Below, piece by piece: positions 26,566 to 35,364 of a stretch of 64,000 nucleotides of DNA. Numbering within the stretch: position 1 is the first letter of the stretch; every line of letters begins with the position of its first letter. The DNA is from CF-118 sp035934385 (lineage in GTDB: Bacteria; Chloroflexota; Dormibacteria; Dormibacterales; Dormibacteraceae): NCBI GenBank assembly GCA_035934385.1, contig DASYXY010000066.1, positions 5,562-69,561 on the forward strand. The letters run 5' to 3'. The notes under the pieces were generated by a model, which saw only the letters and a list, made by a program, of their open reading frames with translations, searched no databases and was not told where the DNA came from. Both the position numbers and the translations under genes were made by a program.

Positions 26566-27681
26566 TCAGTCTCGCAGCTCTATCCGATGCATCCAGTGAT
26601 GCTGATCGGCGGCGGTGCCCCGCTGGATGGAAACCAGCGCTTCGCGCAGCTTCATCGAGATCGGACCGGCCGCCCCGCCGGCGATCTTCCAGCCACCGTG
26701 CGCCGAGCGCACCTCGCCGATCGGCGTGATGACCGCCGCTGTGCCGCACGCGAACGCCTCCGCGATCGATCCGTCAGCGCAGCCGTCACGCCACTCTTTC
26801 ACGCTCACACGCCGTTCCTCCGCGCCGTAGCCGAGGTCGACCGCGAGCTTCAGCAAGGAATCGCGCGTGACGCCTGGCAGCAGGGTGCCGGTCAGAGGTG
26901 ACGTGACCAGGGTAGGGCGGCCGTTCCTGTTGAAAATGAAAGCCAGGTTCATCCCACCCATCTCTTCGACCCACCTGTGCTCCGCGGCATCAAGCCACAC
27001 CACGTCGTCGCATCCCTCGCGCGCGGCTTGCGCCTGCGCGATCAGCCCGCCGGCGTAGTTGCCGCCCGTCTTCGCCTCGCCCGTTCCCCCGGGCGCCGCC
27101 CGGGTGTACTTCTCTTCGAGCCAGACCGTGACCGGCTTGATCCCGGACTTGAAATACGAGCCCGAGGGTGACGCGATGAGCAGGAACGTGACCTCGCCGC
27201 CGAGATGGACGCCGAGCCCGACGTCGCTGGCGAACATGAACGGCCGCAGGTACAGGCTGTGGTCCGGTGCCGAAGGCACCCACGCGTGGTCGTGGTGCAG
27301 CAGGAGGTCGATCGCCTCGACGAAGGTCTCCTCGGGGAGCTCAGGGAGCGCCATGCGCTGGGACGACCGGCGGAATCGCGCGGCGTTGGCGTCCGGCCTG
27401 AACACGGCCACCCCACTATCAGGCTGGCGGTACGCCTTCAGCCCTTCGAAGATGCCCTGGGCGTAGTGCAGGAACACCGTTCCGGGGTCGAGCGACAGCG
27501 GCCCGTAGGGACGCAGCTCGGCGTCGAACCAGCCGCGCTCGGCCTCCCATTTGATCGACACCATGTGGTCGGTGAAGACTCGCCCGAACCCGGGGCTGGC
27601 CAGGCGTCGCTCGCGCTCGGCGGCGGGAATCGGTGACCTGGTCGGCGTGACCTTGAAGCGTATGCCGGCGACTGTGCTCAC
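26566..27681 (-). CDS. ilvE: Branched-chain amino acid aminotransferase
   Basis: 371 residues, the long class-IV PLP form. It moves amino groups between Leu/Ile/Val and glutamate. FEGLKAYRQPDSGVAVFRPDANAARFRRS, YLRPFMFASD, the PLP-lysine region EAKTGGNYAGGL, and VVWLDAAEHRWVEEMGGMN are diagnostic. GTG 27681 has CATAAT six bases upstream and no Shine-Dalgarno, so leaderless expression is likely. Confidence 0.95.
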   Translation of the reverse strand: MSTVAGIRFKVTPTRSPIPAAERERRLASPGFGRVFTDHMVSIKWEAERGWFDAELRPYGPLSLDPGTVFLHYAQGIFEGLKAYRQPDSGVAVFRPDANAARFRRSSQRMALPELPEETFVEAIDLLLHHDHAWVPSAPDHSLYLRPFMFASDVGLGVHLGGEVTFLLIASPSGSYFKSGIKPVTVWLEEKYTRAAPGGTGEAKTGGNYAGGLIAQAQAAREGCDDVVWLDAAEHRWVEEMGGMNLAFIFNRNGRPTLVTSPLTGTLLPGVTRDSLLKLAVDLGYGAEERRVSVKEWRDGCADGSIAEAFACGTAAVITPIGEVRSAHGGWKIAGGAAGPISMKLREALVSIQRGTAADQHHWMHRIELRD

Positions 27682-27687
27682 GACGTG

Positions 27688-27693
27688 ATTATG
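27688..27693 (-). promoter_or_regulatory. -10-like CATAAT six bases before the ilvE GTG
   Basis: Minus-strand CATAAT is followed by CACGTC and then GTG (27681). The same CATAAT-N6-8-start layout recurs at 31455 and 34840. Confidence 0.55.
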
Positions 27694-28444
27694 CGGATAA
27701 CTCGACCCCCGCCAGCTCCCTCAGCGCAGGCTCGATGCGCGCCGCGATCCCGGCGTCGACGAGCGCGATCTCCTCCACGAGGCAGCCGATCGCCGACCGC
27801 ATCGCCCGCCGCAGCTCGGCCGGTTCGAGCGATCGCGCCAGCGCGCCCTCGAAACGCCGCAGCTCGCTTGGCGGGAGCCGATCGGCGCCGCGCCCTTCCC
27901 TGGCCGGCAACCCGTGCCGCAGGCATGCGGCGGCGATGACCTGGTTGCGGATCATGCCCAACATGTACTCGGCCTGCCAGACCTTCCCACGCTCGATGCT
28001 CGAGCGTGCATGCAGCGCGTAGAGCCATCCCAAGTCGAGCAGGGACATGGCCGCCGGTGGCGTGATCGGCGGGCGCTGGACGGCTTCGCCGAACAGCACC
28101 CTGAACGACGGGGCCACCGCCCCGAAGCTCGACACCGGCGCGAAGGCAAGGTCGACCTGGAGAGTGCTGTCCATCAGGAACACGCGATACGTGGCCGGGC
28201 CTGCGACGACGTCGAAGTGATGCAGCGCTCCATGCTCGCGATACATCAGCTCGGTCATGGCGGCCATCGCACCGGCGATGTCTTCCCCGTCGCCAACGCC
28301 GAAGAACAGATCGATGTCCGACCAGTCGTCCTGGCCGCCGAGCGCGGCCGAGCCGGTCATCGCCGCGCCGGTGATGCGTTTATCCGCTCGGGCCGCGGCG
28401 ATGATCTGCTCGCGCAGCCAATCGCGCTCCTCAGGCGAGAACAC
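27689..28444 (-). CDS. Nucleotidyltransferase domain protein
   Basis: 251 residues. MTGSAALGGQDDWSDIDLFFGV has the GS-x(n)-DxD pattern of minimal nucleotidyltransferases (Asp-Ile-Asp metal site) and a third acid lies in LQVDLAF. The C-terminal half is helical, as in streptomycin- or kanamycin-type and other small-molecule nucleotidyltransferases. It ends eight bases before ilvE. Substrate unknown; drug modification is possible but not shown. Confidence 0.78.
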   Translation of the reverse strand: MFSPEERDWLREQIIAAARADKRITGAAMTGSAALGGQDDWSDIDLFFGVGDGEDIAGAMAAMTELMYREHGALHHFDVVAGPATYRVFLMDSTLQVDLAFAPVSSFGAVAPSFRVLFGEAVQRPPITPPAAMSLLDLGWLYALHARSSIERGKVWQAEYMLGMIRNQVIAAACLRHGLPAREGRGADRLPPSELRRFEGALARSLEPAELRRAMRSAIGCLVEEIALVDAGIAARIEPALRELAGVELSA

Positions 28445-28452
28445 TCGCGCCT

Positions 28453-30042
28453 CTACGGCAACGCGTAATAGCGAAGTGAGAGGACGTGCAACGTACCCGA
28501 CGCACCGTTCATGTAGAAGCCGGGTGACGCCGGCCCGGTCGCCTTTGTCTCCGAGCCTTCGCCGACCTTCTTGCCATTGAGGTAGAGCGTGACCGTGCCC
28601 GAGGTCACAACGGCCGCGATGTCGGCGGTGGTCGCGTGCTGCAGGCCCGGCACCGGGATCGAGGCGGTCATCTCCTGGTCGTTGCCGCTGTATGGCGAAA
28701 GGACAAGCGTCATGGTCTCGCCCGTGATGTCTATGTGCAGGTCCACCTCGGCCTGCTCGTTATTGCCTGCGCCGATCAGCTGCCAGTTGAGCGCGAAGTC
28801 GCTGCCGGTGTCCGCCTTGAGGACGAAGTCCGCCACGTAGTTCTTGAGAGAGGGTCCGTCGAAGCCGGCGCTGATGCCCGCGCCGCTCTTGAGGATGTGA
28901 AAGTCGATGGATCCACCGGGATACGCGATCGACATCGACTGCGCGGGATCGGGCGACGGCTCGGTACCGCCTGACCAGGCCGTCGAGTTGAGCTTCAGGT
29001 TGTAGATGAGCGAGCCGTGGGCGGGTTCGGCGCCGGACCGCCCGTTGCTGGTGGTGCCGCCCGGGTGCGCGCCGGACAGATACAGGGCGACGCTCACGGT
29101 CGCAAGCACCACGACCAAGGCCAACGCAGCGGCCGTCTGCCAAGGGGTCAGAAACCGGCGCGTGAACGGCGTCGGCCGCTGGACTCGGTGCGGCATGGTC
29201 GGCGCGGCGATCACTGGCGCGGTCTCGGTCTCGGTCTCGATCGCTTTGACGAGCTCGCCGCAGGTCGCAAAGCGCTGGGCGGGATCCTTGGCCAGGGCCC
29301 GCAGGAGCGCTTGCTCGACGCCTTCGGAGAGGTTCTGATTGACCGAGCGCGGCATCGGCAGCGGCGACTGGATCTGCTCCAGCATCACGGCCGCCGGCGT
29401 TTCGGCCTCGTAGGGCACATGGCCGGTCAGCGCCTCGAACGCGACCACTCCGAGGGAGTACTGATCTGACGCGGGGCTGGCGTCCTTGCCTGCGCACTGC
29501 TCGGGCGACATGTACTCGGGCGTCCCGACCACCATGTCGATGCGCGTGAGCCGCTCGCCTGTCGGCGCCATCATCCTCGCCAGTCCGAAGTCGCCAAGGA
29601 TGGCCGCGCCTTCCTTGTTGATGAGGATGTTCGACGGCTTCACATCGCGGTGCAGCACACCTTGCCTGTGCGCGTAGTCGAGCGCCGAAGCGATGGCGCC
29701 CAGAACCTCGACGGTGCGCTGCACGCCGAGGGGCTTGCCGAGCTCCGCGGCGAGCGTCCCGCCCTCGACGAACTCCGTGACGATGTACAGCTGGTCCTCG
29801 AACTCACCGTGGTCGTAGACCGCGAGGATGCTGGGATGACGCAGCTTGGCTATCGCCACCGCCTCGCGCCGGAAACGTTCGCGGAACTGCGGATCCTCGG
29901 CGAGGACCTCAGGCAGCACCTTGAGGGCGACCATCCGCTCCAGGGCCGGCTGGTAGGCCTTGAACACCGTCGCCATCCCGCCCCGCCCGATCTGCTCGAC
30001 GACCTGGTACGGGCCGATCTGCACGCCTGGCGCCAGCTTCAT
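28453..30042 (-). CDS. Membrane Ser/Thr protein kinase with extracytoplasmic lectin-like domain
   Basis: 529 residues from ATG 30042. Kinase domain 10-275: glycine loop GRGGMA, Lys41, HRD catalytic loop 131-133, DFG 151-153 and GTPEYMSPEQ. One transmembrane helix lies at about 301-322. The ~200-residue outer part (KLNSTAW ... FALNWQLIG ... VTLYLNGKKVG ... PGFYMNG) reads like a concanavalin/LamG-type beta-sandwich, unlike the PASTA repeats of PknB. It probably senses an envelope ligand and phosphorylates cytoplasmic proteins. TATCCT lies eight bases before the ATG. The longer ORF start (30231) is not supported. Confidence 0.9.
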   Translation of the reverse strand: MKLAPGVQIGPYQVVEQIGRGGMATVFKAYQPALERMVALKVLPEVLAEDPQFRERFRREAVAIAKLRHPSILAVYDHGEFEDQLYIVTEFVEGGTLAAELGKPLGVQRTVEVLGAIASALDYAHRQGVLHRDVKPSNILINKEGAAILGDFGLARMMAPTGERLTRIDMVVGTPEYMSPEQCAGKDASPASDQYSLGVVAFEALTGHVPYEAETPAAVMLEQIQSPLPMPRSVNQNLSEGVEQALLRALAKDPAQRFATCGELVKAIETETETAPVIAAPTMPHRVQRPTPFTRRFLTPWQTAAALALVVVLATVSVALYLSGAHPGGTTSNGRSGAEPAHGSLIYNLKLNSTAWSGGTEPSPDPAQSMSIAYPGGSIDFHILKSGAGISAGFDGPSLKNYVADFVLKADTGSDFALNWQLIGAGNNEQAEVDLHIDITGETMTLVLSPYSGNDQEMTASIPVPGLQHATTADIAAVVTSGTVTLYLNGKKVGEGSETKATGPASPGFYMNGASGTLHVLSLRYYALP

Positions 30043-30094
30043 GTGGAGGAAGGATATCGGCGACAAATCGATCGACGAGGGTGAAAATGCGCCT

Positions 30095-30319
30095 ATGGGC
30101 GCCTCGAAGCGCCGTCGCCGGCCGTCAGGCAACAAGCGATCGGGATCGCCACCGGACCACGCAGACGACCCGCCCCACCACCTGCCGTTCGGACACCACC
30201 AGGAGGACTCGGACGGAGAGAGCCCGCACAACTCTCTCCAGGACGCGTTCGAGCACTTCTTCGCCGGCCTGGGCGATGTCCTTGGCAGGCCAGACGAAGA
30301 CGACGACGATCGGGGCTAG
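30095..30319 (+). CDS. Small highly charged hypothetical protein
   Basis: A possible 74-residue protein divergent from the kinase gene. A basic N-terminus (SKRRRRPSGNKR) is followed by a His/Asp/Pro-rich middle, an amphipathic helix (LQDAFEHFFAGLGDVLG) and an acidic tail of five Asp. No family recognised. The amphipathic helix and lack of low-complexity frame-shadow character favour a real gene; expression is unproven. Confidence 0.4.
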   Translation: MGASKRRRRPSGNKRSGSPPDHADDPPHHLPFGHHQEDSDGESPHNSLQDAFEHFFAGLGDVLGRPDEDDDDRG

Positions 30320-30328
30320 ATCAAGCCC

Positions 30329-30478
30329 TCAGCCGAGGTGCACCGAGCCGATCAGCTGGGCCAGCACCAGCAACGCCAGCCCGACCGCGATCAGGTCCGT
30401 CTTGCGCCACTTCCATCCGATCGCCGCCAACACGAAAACGATGAACGCAAGAATGAGAACGAGCGTGCTCAAGTTCAT
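30329..30478 (-). CDS. Small two-helix membrane protein
   Basis: 49 residues: two hydrophobic helices (LVLILAFIVFVLAAIGW and LIAVGLALLVLAQLIG) joined by a short basic turn (KWRKTD). The ATG at 30478 is nine bases from the divergent amidohydrolase start, sharing a promoter region. No family assigned; typical of small inner-membrane proteins. Confidence 0.55.
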   Translation of the reverse strand: MNLSTLVLILAFIVFVLAAIGWKWRKTDLIAVGLALLVLAQLIGSVHLG

Positions 30479-30487
30479 GAGCCAATT

Positions 30488-31459
30488 GTGAACCGGAAAA
30501 TCGACTCTTTTGCGCACATCTTGCCGCGCTACTACCTGGACCGCCTCGAACGCCAACTCGAGCGCGCCATGGCCCCGTCGCAGCTGCGCTACTACCGGGA
30601 AGGCGTGTTCGGCTACGACGCGGCCCTCACAGATCTGGACGCCCGGTGGCGCAGCCTCGAACCGTTCGGCGACTACGTCCAGGTGCTCGTGCTGGGTGTC
30701 CCGCCGATCGAGGAGGTGGGACCCCCAACGATCGCCGCCGACTTCGCCGCGATGGCCAACGATGAGATGGCGGCCCTCGTCGCCGCCCACCCTGATCGCT
30801 TCGTCGGCTTCGTCGCCGCGCTGCCCCTCAACGACGCCGACGCTTCCCTGCGCGAGCTCGATCGCGCGGTCAAGGACCTTGGCGCACTGGGTGCTCAGGT
30901 GTTCTCCAACGTGCTGGGCGTGCCGCTCGACGACCCGCGGCTTGAACCGGTCTTCGCCCGGCTCGAGGCCCTCGACCGGCCGGCATGGCTTCACCCAACC
31001 CGCAAAGCGGACCCCGACTACGGGCTGTGGTGGTCCCTGGGCTGGCCGTACGAGACGGCTGCGGCCCTGTCGCGACTCGTGTACTCAGGGCTGATGGAGC
31101 GCCACCCGAACCTGAAGGTCATCGCCCATCACGGCGGCGGCATGGTGCCCCACTTCTCCGCCCGGCTCGCGATGGGTCCCGGCTACCGCCAGGTGAAGGA
31201 TCGCCTGCCGCGCCCGCCCCTCGATTACTTCCACCGCTTCTTCGCCGACACCGCGCTTTTCGGGGCGCCGCATGCGGTGCAGTGCGTCCTGGATTTCTTC
31301 AGCCCGGACCACGTCCTGTTCGGGACGGATATGCCGCTGGGTCCGCCCGACGCCGTGCAGCGCACGATCGACGACATCGATGCGAGCACTCTCACCCCGG
31401 CGAAGCGCGAAGCGGTCTTCGCCGGCAACGGCATGACCCTGTTTCGGCTCGGGACATAA
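30488..31459 (+). CDS. Amidohydrolase family 2 (ACMSD-like) metal-dependent hydrolase/decarboxylase
   Basis: 323 residues from GTG 30488. IDSFAHILP at the N-terminus (the usual HxH is reduced to AxH), WLHPTRK, IAHHGGGMVPHF and LFGTDMPLGP mark the amidohydrolase-2 TIM barrel, whose members hydrolyse or decarboxylate small aromatic or lactone substrates. The missing first His may change metal binding. It is followed eight bases later by a LysR gene, a common regulator for such catabolic enzymes. Substrate unknown. Confidence 0.88.
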   Translation: MNRKIDSFAHILPRYYLDRLERQLERAMAPSQLRYYREGVFGYDAALTDLDARWRSLEPFGDYVQVLVLGVPPIEEVGPPTIAADFAAMANDEMAALVAAHPDRFVGFVAALPLNDADASLRELDRAVKDLGALGAQVFSNVLGVPLDDPRLEPVFARLEALDRPAWLHPTRKADPDYGLWWSLGWPYETAAALSRLVYSGLMERHPNLKVIAHHGGGMVPHFSARLAMGPGYRQVKDRLPRPPLDYFHRFFADTALFGAPHAVQCVLDFFSPDHVLFGTDMPLGPPDAVQRTIDDIDASTLTPAKREAVFAGNGMTLFRLGT

Positions 31460-31460
31460 T
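31455..31460 (+). promoter_or_regulatory. -10-like CATAAT six bases before the LysR gene ATG
   Basis: CATAAT (31455-31460), then six bases, then ATG 31467. It overlaps the end of the amidohydrolase gene, so the regulator may have its own leaderless transcript. Confidence 0.5.
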
Positions 31461-31466
31461 CCCGAG

Positions 31467-32393
31467 ATGGAGCTGCGGCAGCTGAGGGCGTTCGTCGAAG
31501 TTGCTGCTCAGGGACACTTCGGCCGCGCGGCGAAGCGGCTGCACCTCACCCAGCCGGCACTCACGCAGCGCATCCAGGCGCTCGAGCACGAACTGGGGCT
31601 GAACCTGTTCGAGCGCAGCGCGCGGGAGGTGAGGCTCACCCGCGCGGGCAGGGTGCTGCTGCCGCACGCCGAAGGCCTGGTCGAGGCGGAGGACGCGACG
31701 CTGCGCGACCTGAAGGACTACGCGTCTGGAGTCGTCGGACGGGTGCGATTCGCATACTTGGCCGCGGGCGACGTGTCGCTTGCGGGGTCGATCATCACCG
31801 CGTACCGCGAGAGCTTGCCGCGGGTCGAGCTCGAGACATCGGCGGCGTCATCCGGCGTCAACCTGCAGCGACTCGTGGACCACGAGACTGACGCATCCAT
31901 GGCGCTCATGACCAGCGATCGTCCGGCGCACCTCGCATCGCGGCCGATCAGACGTGAGGAGATTCTGCTCGCGATGCGGCCCGACCACCGCCTCGCGCGC
32001 ATGGAGCGAATTCCCATTGCGGAACTGCGAGGCGAACCTCTCGCAGTGCCGCCTGCCGCCGTGAACCCACACCTGGTCAGGGCGCTCGATCGATGGCTTG
32101 TGTCGCGCACAGGCGCACCGCTCAACGTCGTCTCCGAGGATCCGACCGACCTGGCGCTGGAGACCGTGGCCAAGCCGGGCGTGGCGGCAGCGCTGGTGCC
32201 GCGCAGCTATGTAGGGAGCCAGGCACCATCGGGCCTGGCTTACCGTTCTTTGCGCCCGGCGCCGCTGGCCGAGCTTGCGATCGCCTCTCGCGAGGATGAC
32301 CCGTCGCCGACGCTGGCCAACCTCCTGCGCGTGGTCGACGAAGTCTCCCCCTTCGATCCGCAGGGCGTGCCCGACGACGGTGAGCTCATCTGA
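31467..32393 (+). CDS. LysR family transcriptional regulator
   Basis: 308 residues. The N-terminal helix-turn-helix MELRQLRAFVEVAAQGHFGRAAKRLHLTQPALTQRIQALE is textbook LysR, followed by a two-lobe effector-binding domain (about 90-300). It probably controls the preceding amidohydrolase gene, although LysR genes are more often divergent from targets. CATAAT lies six bases upstream of the ATG. Confidence 0.92.
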   Translation: MELRQLRAFVEVAAQGHFGRAAKRLHLTQPALTQRIQALEHELGLNLFERSAREVRLTRAGRVLLPHAEGLVEAEDATLRDLKDYASGVVGRVRFAYLAAGDVSLAGSIITAYRESLPRVELETSAASSGVNLQRLVDHETDASMALMTSDRPAHLASRPIRREEILLAMRPDHRLARMERIPIAELRGEPLAVPPAAVNPHLVRALDRWLVSRTGAPLNVVSEDPTDLALETVAKPGVAAALVPRSYVGSQAPSGLAYRSLRPAPLAELAIASREDDPSPTLANLLRVVDEVSPFDPQGVPDDGELI

Positions 32394-32486
32394 TTCGCCG
32401 GCCGTATCGCTGCATCACTTTTCTGCAACTGAGCCCAGGTGCATCGGAGGACGACACATACTCGAGAACGAACCTGGGGGGAACCA

Positions 32487-32747
32487 TTGCTTGTGTCGCG
32501 GACGTCCGATTCGGATCCGTCCTTCGTCCTGGCTGTCGAGCATCTCGACTCCGCCCGCGACCACCTGATGACCGCAGCGTGCAACTTGAAGGGTTTTGCG
32601 TTTCCCGATTACGTGGGCCTTCCAGAGGCGGCCCTTATCGACGAGGTCTCCGACCTTGCATTCAGAGCCTCGCTGCTGGCGGACCTGGTCGCCGGCTTCA
32701 TCGCCGCTGCGCCGTCGGATGGAATCCCACCTTCGGCTGACAGCTGA
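32487..32747 (+). CDS. Small hypothetical protein, TTG start
   Basis: 86 residues, acidic and helical (FVLAVEHLDSARDHLMTAACNLKGF). TTG 32487 is chosen because a GGGGGG ribosome binding site sits five bases upstream; the longer ATG start at 32439 has none. No family recognised. Confidence 0.5.
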   Translation: MLVSRTSDSDPSFVLAVEHLDSARDHLMTAACNLKGFAFPDYVGLPEAALIDEVSDLAFRASLLADLVAGFIAAAPSDGIPPSADS

Positions 32748-32776
32748 CCGCGCTGGCTTCTGTCATCCGCGCCTGA

Positions 32777-32782
32777 TAGGTT
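32777..32782 (+). promoter_or_regulatory. -10-like TAGGTT seven bases before the DUF1801 ATG
   Basis: TAGGTT (32777-32782), then seven bases, then ATG 32790; no Shine-Dalgarno. Part of the recurring leaderless layout. Confidence 0.4.
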
Positions 32783-32789
32783 GTCAGCC

Positions 32790-33158
32790 ATGGCTGCTGA
32801 CGCATCCAGGCGCATCGACCAGCACATCAAGTCGCTGGGCGACTGGCGCGGCGAGATGATGGCCAGGCTGCGCCGCATCATCATTTCGACCGAGCCGAGC
32901 CTCACCGAGGAGTTGAAGTGGGGCACGCCGGTCTTCATTTCCAACGGCAACGTGGTCGCGATCGGAGCCCTCAAGGAGGGCGTGAAGATCAACTTCTTCA
33001 AAGGTGCGAGCCTGGCCGACCCGCATCACCTTTTCAACGGGGGCCTGGACGCCAAGACGTCACGGTCGATCGATCTGAAGAAAGGCGATCGCGTCAACGA
33101 ACCCGCGCTGAAAGAGCTGGTGCGCGCGGCGGTGGCGAAGAACGGCGGCAAGCGCTAG
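32790..33158 (+). CDS. DUF1801 (YdhG-like) domain protein
   Basis: 122 residues. IISTEPSLTEELKWGTPVFISNGNVVAIGALKEGVKINFFKGASL is the DUF1801 core, with the WGTPVF-type motif and the phenylalanine-rich strand. The fold is a small alpha/beta protein of unknown biochemical role. It is convergent with the methyltransferase gene, 15 bases apart. Confidence 0.85.
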   Translation: MAADASRRIDQHIKSLGDWRGEMMARLRRIIISTEPSLTEELKWGTPVFISNGNVVAIGALKEGVKINFFKGASLADPHHLFNGGLDAKTSRSIDLKKGDRVNEPALKELVRAAVAKNGGKR

Positions 33159-33173
33159 CCCGGCGAGATCGGT

Positions 33174-34007
33174 CTACTTCCTCGCGACATAAACGACCAT
33201 GCGATCGTCCCCCGTTGCGGGGCGTCCGGAGTAGCCTCCTTCAACCCTGACGTCGCGAAAGCCGGCTTCGTCCAGCATCAGCAACGGCTCCTGGACGAAG
33301 TAGAGGCTCTCATGGAGCTGGTAGGTCTCCTCTTTGACGACCTCGCCGCCATGCCACAGACGAATGCGCGCATGCAACGTCAGGCGCTGCTCCAGCGGAT
33401 CGAGGTCAGAACGCCTGCCGAGCCATTCGACCTCGTCGCCGTCGGCGAACTTGCGGCGCTCACCCTCCGTCTGCCACTCGCCGGGACCGCTCTCCCGGTG
33501 TCCGGGAAGCCAGCGCTGCCACCTGCTTTCCTCTTCCTCCGCGTAGGGCAGGTAATGGTTTGCGATCAGCAGCGTTCCCCCCGGCTCCAGGTGCCGGTGG
33601 GCTCGAGGCAGTGTGTGTCGATCGTGGTCGCGGCGTCCGCCGATGCCAAATGAACCGCACATGATGATGGTCCGATAGATTCGTCCGAGGTCGAGCTCAT
33701 GCATAGGCTCGACTGAGAGCCGGCACGTGAGCCCGGCTTTCGTCACCTTGGCGGCTGTCATAGCGATCATGTCCGCCGAGATGTCCGAACCATCGATATC
33801 GACGCCATCCGCCAGGAGCGGCAGAAGGATGCGGCCGGTTCCGCATCCGAGGTCGAGAACGGGCTCGCCAGAGGTGCGTAGCGCATTGCGAAAGTAGGCG
33901 ATCTCGTCGGGTTCGGCCTCGGTGAACTCGGCCCACCAACGCGCGATCAGGCCGTGGTGCCAGGTCCCGGAATCGGCGTGAAGGATCGCGTCGTCCGAGG
34001 CACCCAC
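33174..34007 (-). CDS. Class I SAM-dependent methyltransferase
   Basis: 277 residues. VLDLGCGTGRILLPLLADG is SAM motif I, DIDGSDIS the acidic loop, and HRHLEPGGTLLIANHYLP the motif-III region. The rest is beta-rich (LTLHARIRLWHGGEVVKEET). A second methyltransferase lies 51 bases upstream on the same strand; sequence differs, so this is not a recent duplication. Substrate unknown. Confidence 0.88.
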   Translation of the reverse strand: MGASDDAILHADSGTWHHGLIARWWAEFTEAEPDEIAYFRNALRTSGEPVLDLGCGTGRILLPLLADGVDIDGSDISADMIAMTAAKVTKAGLTCRLSVEPMHELDLGRIYRTIIMCGSFGIGGRRDHDRHTLPRAHRHLEPGGTLLIANHYLPYAEEEESRWQRWLPGHRESGPGEWQTEGERRKFADGDEVEWLGRRSDLDPLEQRLTLHARIRLWHGGEVVKEETYQLHESLYFVQEPLLMLDEAGFRDVRVEGGYSGRPATGDDRMVVYVARK

Positions 34008-34058
34008 GGGCGGATTGTGCTCCCAAAACTGCTGTCAACCGATGTCTCTTTTAAGGTG

Positions 34059-34826
34059 TCAGATCTTCCGGGCGCGCCAGATCTCCTCGGCCGGCCATTG
34101 CCTCGCCCACTCGGCTGGCACGTACGAGTAATGGGGGTGGTCCGTGGCAGTGTCAGCTGCGAACAACTCGATCAGATCGATTACCTGGAATCCGCTCTTG
34201 GTTAGCAGGTGAAACATGTCGCCGTGACCGAGCTGAAAATCCACCTCTCCGGTATCGGCCCACCGCAGTTTGCTCATGCCCCGCTGCGGTCGCTGCAGCT
34301 CCCTTCGGATCTGCCCTTCATCCGGCATGCACAAGATGGACAGGGTGGAGTTGCGCATGAACACGAGTTGACCGCCTGGTCTGAGGAGTCGAGCAGCCTC
34401 GGGAATCCATAGCGTCGGGTCACACCAGATCGAGGCACCGTATTCGGACAGCGCCACGTCGAAGGTTGCGTCCGGCAGCGGCACGGCCTCGGCGTTGGCC
34501 TCGACTAGCTCCAACCCGAGTCCAGTCTCCTCATTGAGTCGCGCAGCGGTCGCTAATTGCGCCGGCGTGACGTCGACGCCAACTACACGCCGTGCACCGC
34601 GCCGCTTCAGCCATGCGGCGAAGTACGCCGTGCCGCATCCGAGTTCGATGACGTCTTTGCCGGCAACGTCAGGTAGTGCGCGCACGTCGTCTTCGGGCGC
34701 CTTGAAAACGCCCCAGGTAATGGTGTCGCTGGTCCAGCTCGCTCGCGCGCTCGCGTCGGTGTGCTGCGCATTTATCTGCGTCCAGTGCGCCTGGTTGCTC
34801 AGCACGTAGTCGGGAACATCGGGCAT
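34059..34826 (-). CDS. Class I SAM-dependent methyltransferase (Methyltransf_11 type)
   Basis: 255 residues. VIELGCGTAYFAAWLKRRGARRVVGVDV is SAM motif I with the acidic loop, EAVPLPDATFDVALSEYGASIW the post-I region and AARLLRPGGQLVFM motif III. CATAAT lies eight bases before the ATG, so it probably has its own leaderless transcript. Substrate unknown. Confidence 0.9.
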   Translation of the reverse strand: MPDVPDYVLSNQAHWTQINAQHTDASARASWTSDTITWGVFKAPEDDVRALPDVAGKDVIELGCGTAYFAAWLKRRGARRVVGVDVTPAQLATAARLNEETGLGLELVEANAEAVPLPDATFDVALSEYGASIWCDPTLWIPEAARLLRPGGQLVFMRNSTLSILCMPDEGQIRRELQRPQRGMSKLRWADTGEVDFQLGHGDMFHLLTKSGFQVIDLIELFAADTATDHPHYSYVPAEWARQWPAEEIWRARKI

Positions 34827-34834
34827 TGGACGGG

Positions 34835-34840
34835 ATTATG
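34835..34840 (-). promoter_or_regulatory. -10-like CATAAT eight bases before the methyltransferase ATG
   Basis: Minus-strand CATAAT, then CCCGTCCA, then ATG 34826; no ribosome binding site. Confidence 0.5.
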
Positions 34841-34885
34841 CGGTCGTCGAAGACCGTTACGACCGGGTGACAACGGAGGCCTCAA

Positions 34886-35320
34886 CTAGACGGCTCTCGC
34901 CGCCACCACCTTAGTCAACGACGATCCCGAGTAGACGATGACGCACAATCCGCGGCCGAAGTAGGACGAGGGAACCTGGATCGTTCCCGCGCCGTTGGCC
35001 CCCACGACAAGGGTCTGAAGCACAGTGATGTGGAAGCTGGCCGAGCCGCTGCAGCGTGAATGCAGGTGGGTCGGATAGATGCCGGCCCGCAGTCCGGTGA
35101 AGGTCACGGGTACGGTGTTGACTGCGGCAGCGGATTTGAACGCGGGCTCCGACGCGCTCACGGCCAAGGGTGCGTGACTCGGCGACAAGGCGGACCTCGT
35201 CTCTGGCTGCGAATGCGCCACGGCTGTGGGTGCGGGCGAGCACGCCACCAGCCAGATCACGGGCAACAGCAGCAGCGCTCTAATCGTGCTCCGGCCGATC
35301 AGCCGCGCAATGCGGGCCAT
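34886..35320 (-). CDS. Small secreted lipoprotein, unknown function
   Basis: 144 residues. ALLLLPVIWLVACSP is a lipoprotein signal with lipobox LVAC, followed by a Ser/Ala/Pro-rich linker and a beta domain with two Cys (HSRCSGSASFHITVLQT and YFGRGLCVIVY). The domain somewhat resembles CHRD/superoxide-dismutase-like extracellular modules, but that is not certain. It lies just beyond the selenocysteine tRNA. Confidence 0.6.
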   Translation of the reverse strand: MARIARLIGRSTIRALLLLPVIWLVACSPAPTAVAHSQPETRSALSPSHAPLAVSASEPAFKSAAAVNTVPVTFTGLRAGIYPTHLHSRCSGSASFHITVLQTLVVGANGAGTIQVPSSYFGRGLCVIVYSGSSLTKVVAARAV

Positions 35321-35364
35321 GATGCAGGTAGGTAACCGTCCGGGTTACATCCCGCCGATCCTGG

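Noticed and set aside
30081..30491. Plus-strand ORF of 136 codons rich in Thr/Arg/Ser
   Set aside because: Frame shadow of the smaller gene at 30095 and of the intergenic strip; composition is not protein-like.
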